Below, piece after piece: positions 25,101 to 29,327 of a stretch of DNA of 64,000 nucleotides. Below the pieces are notes generated by a model. The model was not told where the DNA came from. It worked only from the letters and a program-made list of their open reading frames with translations, and made no database searches. Each line of letters begins with the position of its first letter. The stretch's first letter is position 1. The position numbers were made by a program, and so were the translations under genes. Origin of the DNA: Ovis canadensis (taxonomy: Eukaryota; Chordata; Mammalia; Artiodactyla; Bovidae); contig NC_091249.1 of NCBI RefSeq assembly GCF_042477335.2, positions 50,762,001-50,826,000 on the forward strand, given 5' to 3'.

Positions 25101-28100
25101 GTTGTTCTAACTGTTGTTTCTTGACCTGCATATAGGTTTCTCAGGAGGCAGGTAAGGTGATCTGGTATTCCCATCTCTTTAAGAATTTTCTACAGTTTGT
25201 TGTGATCCATAGTCAAAGGCTTTAGCCTAGTTAATGGGGCAGAAGTAGGTGTTTTTCTGGAATTTCCTTGCTTTCTCTATGATCCAGTGGATGTTGGCAA
25301 TTTCATATCTGGTTCCTCTGCCTTTTCTAAAACCAGCTTGTACATTTGGAAGTTCTTGGTTTATATGCTTTTGAAGCATAGTTTGAAGGATTTTGAGCAT
25401 TACCTTGCTAGCGCATGAAATGAGCACAACTGTATGGTAGTCTGAACATTCTTTGCCATTGCCTTGCTTTGGGATTGGAATGAAAACTGGCCTTTTCCAG
25501 TACTGTGGCCACTTGTGGCTGAGTTTTCCAAATTTTCTAACATATTGAGTACGGTACTTGAACAGCATCATCTTTTAGGATTTGAAGTACCTCAGCTGGA
25601 ATTCCATCACCTCCACTAGCTTTGTTCATAGTAATGCTTCCTAAGGCCCACTTGGCATCACACTCCAGGATGTCTGGCTCTAGATGAGTGATCTCATCAT
25701 CAAGCTTATCCAGGTCACTGAGACCATTTTGTAGAGGTCTGTGTATTCTTGCCACCTCTTCTTAAACTCTTCTGTTTCTTTTAGGCCCTTGACATTTCTG
25801 TCCTTTATTTTGCCCATCTTTGCATGAGATGTTCCCTTGGTATCTCTAATTTTCTTAAAGAGATCTCTAATCTTTCCCATACTACTGTTTTCCTCTATTT
25901 CTTTGTGTTGTTCACTTAGGAAGACTTTCTCATCTCTCCTTGCTATTCTCTGGAACTCTGCATTCAGATGGGTATATCCTTCCTTTTCTCCTTTGCCTTT
26001 AGTTTCTCTTCTTTTCTCAGCTATTTGTTAGGCCTCCTCAGTCAACAACTTTGCCTTCTTGCATTTCTTTTCCTTGGGGACGGTTTTGGTCACTGCCTCC
26101 TGTACGGTGTTACAAACCTCCATCCATAGTTCTTCAGGCACTCTGTCTACCAGATCTAATCGCTTGAATCTACTCATCACCTCCACTGTATCATCGTAAG
26201 TGATTTGGCTTAGGTCATACCTGAATGGTCTAATGGTTTTCCCTACTTTCTTCAATTTAAGTCTGAATTTTGCAATAAGGAGCCTATGGTCTGAGCCACA
26301 GCTCCAGGTCTTGTTTCTGCTGACTGTAGAGAGCGTCTCCATCTTTGGCTGCAAAGAACATAATCAGTCTGATTTTGGTGTTAACCATCTGGTGATGTCC
26401 ACGTGTAGAGTCATCTCTTGGATGACTCTTGGGTTTTTGGAAAAGGGTGTTTGCTATGACCAGCATGTTCTCTTGGCAAAACTCTGTTAGCCTTTGCCCT
26501 GCTTCATTTTGTATTCCTAGGCCGAACTTGCTTGTTTCTCCAGGTATCTCTTGACTTTATACCTTTGCATTCCAGTCCCCTATGATGAAAGGGACACCCT
26601 TTTTTGTTAGTTCTAGAAGGTCTTGTAGGTCTTTATAGAACTGATCAACTTCAGCTTCTGTGGCATTAGTGGTTGTGGTATAGACTTGGATTACTGTGAT
26701 GTTGAATAGTTTGCTTTGGAAGCAAACTGAGATCATTCTGTTTTTTTTTTTTTTTTAGATTTCATGCAAGTACTGCATTTTGAACTCTTTTGTTGACTAT
26801 GAGGGCTATTACATTTCTTCTAAGGGATTCTTACCCTTAAATATGCCCGTTCCTATCCATTTTAGTTCACTGATTCCTAAAATGTCGATGTTCACTCTTG
26901 CCATCTCCTGCTTGACCACATCCATGGTCATGGACCTAACATTCCAGGGTCCTATGCAATATTGTTCTTTACAGCATCGGAGTTTACTTTCACCACCAGA
27001 CACATCCACAGCTGAGGGCCAGTTGTGCTTTGGCCCAGCCTCTTCATTCTTTCTGGAGCTATTTCTCCACTCTTCCCCAGTAGCTTTCTGGACACCTACC
27101 AATCTGGTGGGGCTCATCTTCCAGTGTTATTCACATCTTTTTGTCTTTTCATACTGTTCATGGAGTTCTCAAGGCAAGCATACTAGAGCGGTTTGCCATT
27201 CCCTTCTCCAGTGAGCCATGTTTTGTCAGAACTTTCCACCGTGACCCGTCCGTCTAGGGTGGCTCTGCACAGCATGGCTCGTAGTTTTACTGAGTTACAC
27301 AGGCTGTGATCTGTGTGATCACTTTGGTTAGCTTTCTGTGATTATAGTTTTCATTCTGGAGTCTGTGGGACTGTAGTTCTTGCTTCTTCTGTCTGTACTC
27401 TGATGGAAGAAGGTAAGAGGCTTGTGCAAACTTCCTGATGGGAGGGACTGGCTGTGGGAAAATTTGGGCACCAATCATCCTCTGTTGGGCAGGGCCATGC
27501 TCAGTAAATCCTTAATCCAATTTTCTGCTGATGAGTGGGGTGCTCCCTTCCTGTCAGTTGTTTGGCCTGAGGCAGCCCAGTCCTGGAGTCTACAGGCTGT
27601 AAGGCGGGCTCTAAGGCAGCAAGCTGCAAAAGGGCTTATGCCAACATACCCCTCCTAGGATTGCTGCCGCCAGTGCCTGAGGGTGACAGTGGGCTGGCAG
27701 TGGCCTGACTCGGGGGCACATGCTATGCCTTTAATAAATGCTGCTTTTTCCCCCCTTTCTAATGCATATGGAGGCAGTAGACATACCTGGGTGTGATGCT
27801 AGGCTTTGCCACTGATCAGCTGTGTGGTCTTCAGCAATGATTTCCCTTCCGTGATTCTTACCCTCTGTAAGATGGAGCTAACACTCCACCAGCAAAGTGG
27901 TTGTGAAATCACATTCTCAGGGCCTGTACTGGGCACACAGTAGGGGAATAGGGAAAGTAGTGACCTTCCGTTCTGGGTTCCTCATAGCTACCAGCGGAAG
28001 CTTCGGGCTGTGAAAGCTGCCAAGGAGGCCCGGAAGACAGCAGTGGGGGTGATGCCCCCAGGCTCTGCCATTCCTGGGACTAATGTGTACAACACTGAGA

Positions 28101-29289
28101 GGTAAGTGGGGATCAAAGGGTGGGTAAGAGACCCCATGGGGTGGTTAAGCCCATGGTTACTGGACTGGGCCTTCTCTCCAGGGCCAATCCCATGCTGAAC
28201 CTCCCCGCCAAGGACCTGGGCTTTGAGTCCCAATCTTCCTCCAGCGACTTGGACCACATCAGGTGAGCAGTGCCCCTGGCAGCCAGGCTGGTTGGTGGTA
28301 ATAGTCATGGTGTGGGGAAGGGTGATGATGATGATGGTGATGGTGGTGGTGATGGTGATGGTGGTGGTGGTGATGGTGATGGTGGTAGTGGAAGTTGTTG
28401 GCCACAGACAGGTTGGACTGGGCCTGCCAACCATCTGAGCTCCATTGTCTCCCCTACAGCATCAACTCCCTGGATGACAATTCTGTGGATCTGGAAAACC
28501 GCACGCAGGAAATCAAGGCAAGATGGGGGATGAGTTGGTACCAGGGGTTTCTGACTTAGGGTGCTTCTCTTAAGAGGTGGGGTTCAGGACAGAGCTCGAG
28601 GGACCTGCTGCTGACATGGGTGTCTCTGCACTCAGCCCTGGGAAATCCCACAGCTTTGGAATGGGACCCAATCCTTATTCCTCTACTCATTCACTGTGAC
28701 CCTGGGTGGGTGACTTCTTCCCTCTGGTTCTCAGTTTTCTAATCTATAAATGGGGATCAGAACACCAACTATTCAAAACTGTTCTGAGGATGAAATAAGA
28801 GTGGGTATAAAAACCATCTGGCACAAAGCAAGTGCTCAGAAATCTGGTTCCTTCCCTTTATATCCTTTATATAAAAGCTGGTGGGGTGGGAAGAGGCGAT
28901 CCAGAGATGAACATAATCCAACTGAAGAGCAAAGGTAGGCTCGAGTGAACAACAGCGCCATTGTTTGTTCAGTACGCTAGTTGGTTCAGTTAGATCAAGC
29001 ATTTGCATAGCCTGGGCTGCTGACATGGGGAGCTCTTTAGATGTGAGTGTATCAGGTCACAGCCCAGAGATTCTGATCAGCTGGGGTGGGCCTGGGAAGG
29101 AAGGTGCTGCTAAAGCTCCTAGGATTCTAATGTGCAGGTGAGTGAGAACCTCGCAACTGGGAAAGTAGATCAGAGGGCTGGGTGGGGGATGGGGTGCCAG
29201 AACCAGGAGCAACTATCCTTTTCTTCCCACTTTGAAAGCCACCACTGGAGTAGAAGCTCTAAGGCCCACTGACCTTTGGTAGTCTCTGG

Positions 29290-29327
<38 letters not shown>

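Noticed and set aside
24173-27660. Reverse-transcriptase-like frames as genes
   Set aside because: They are broken pieces of one BovB LINE, not host genes.
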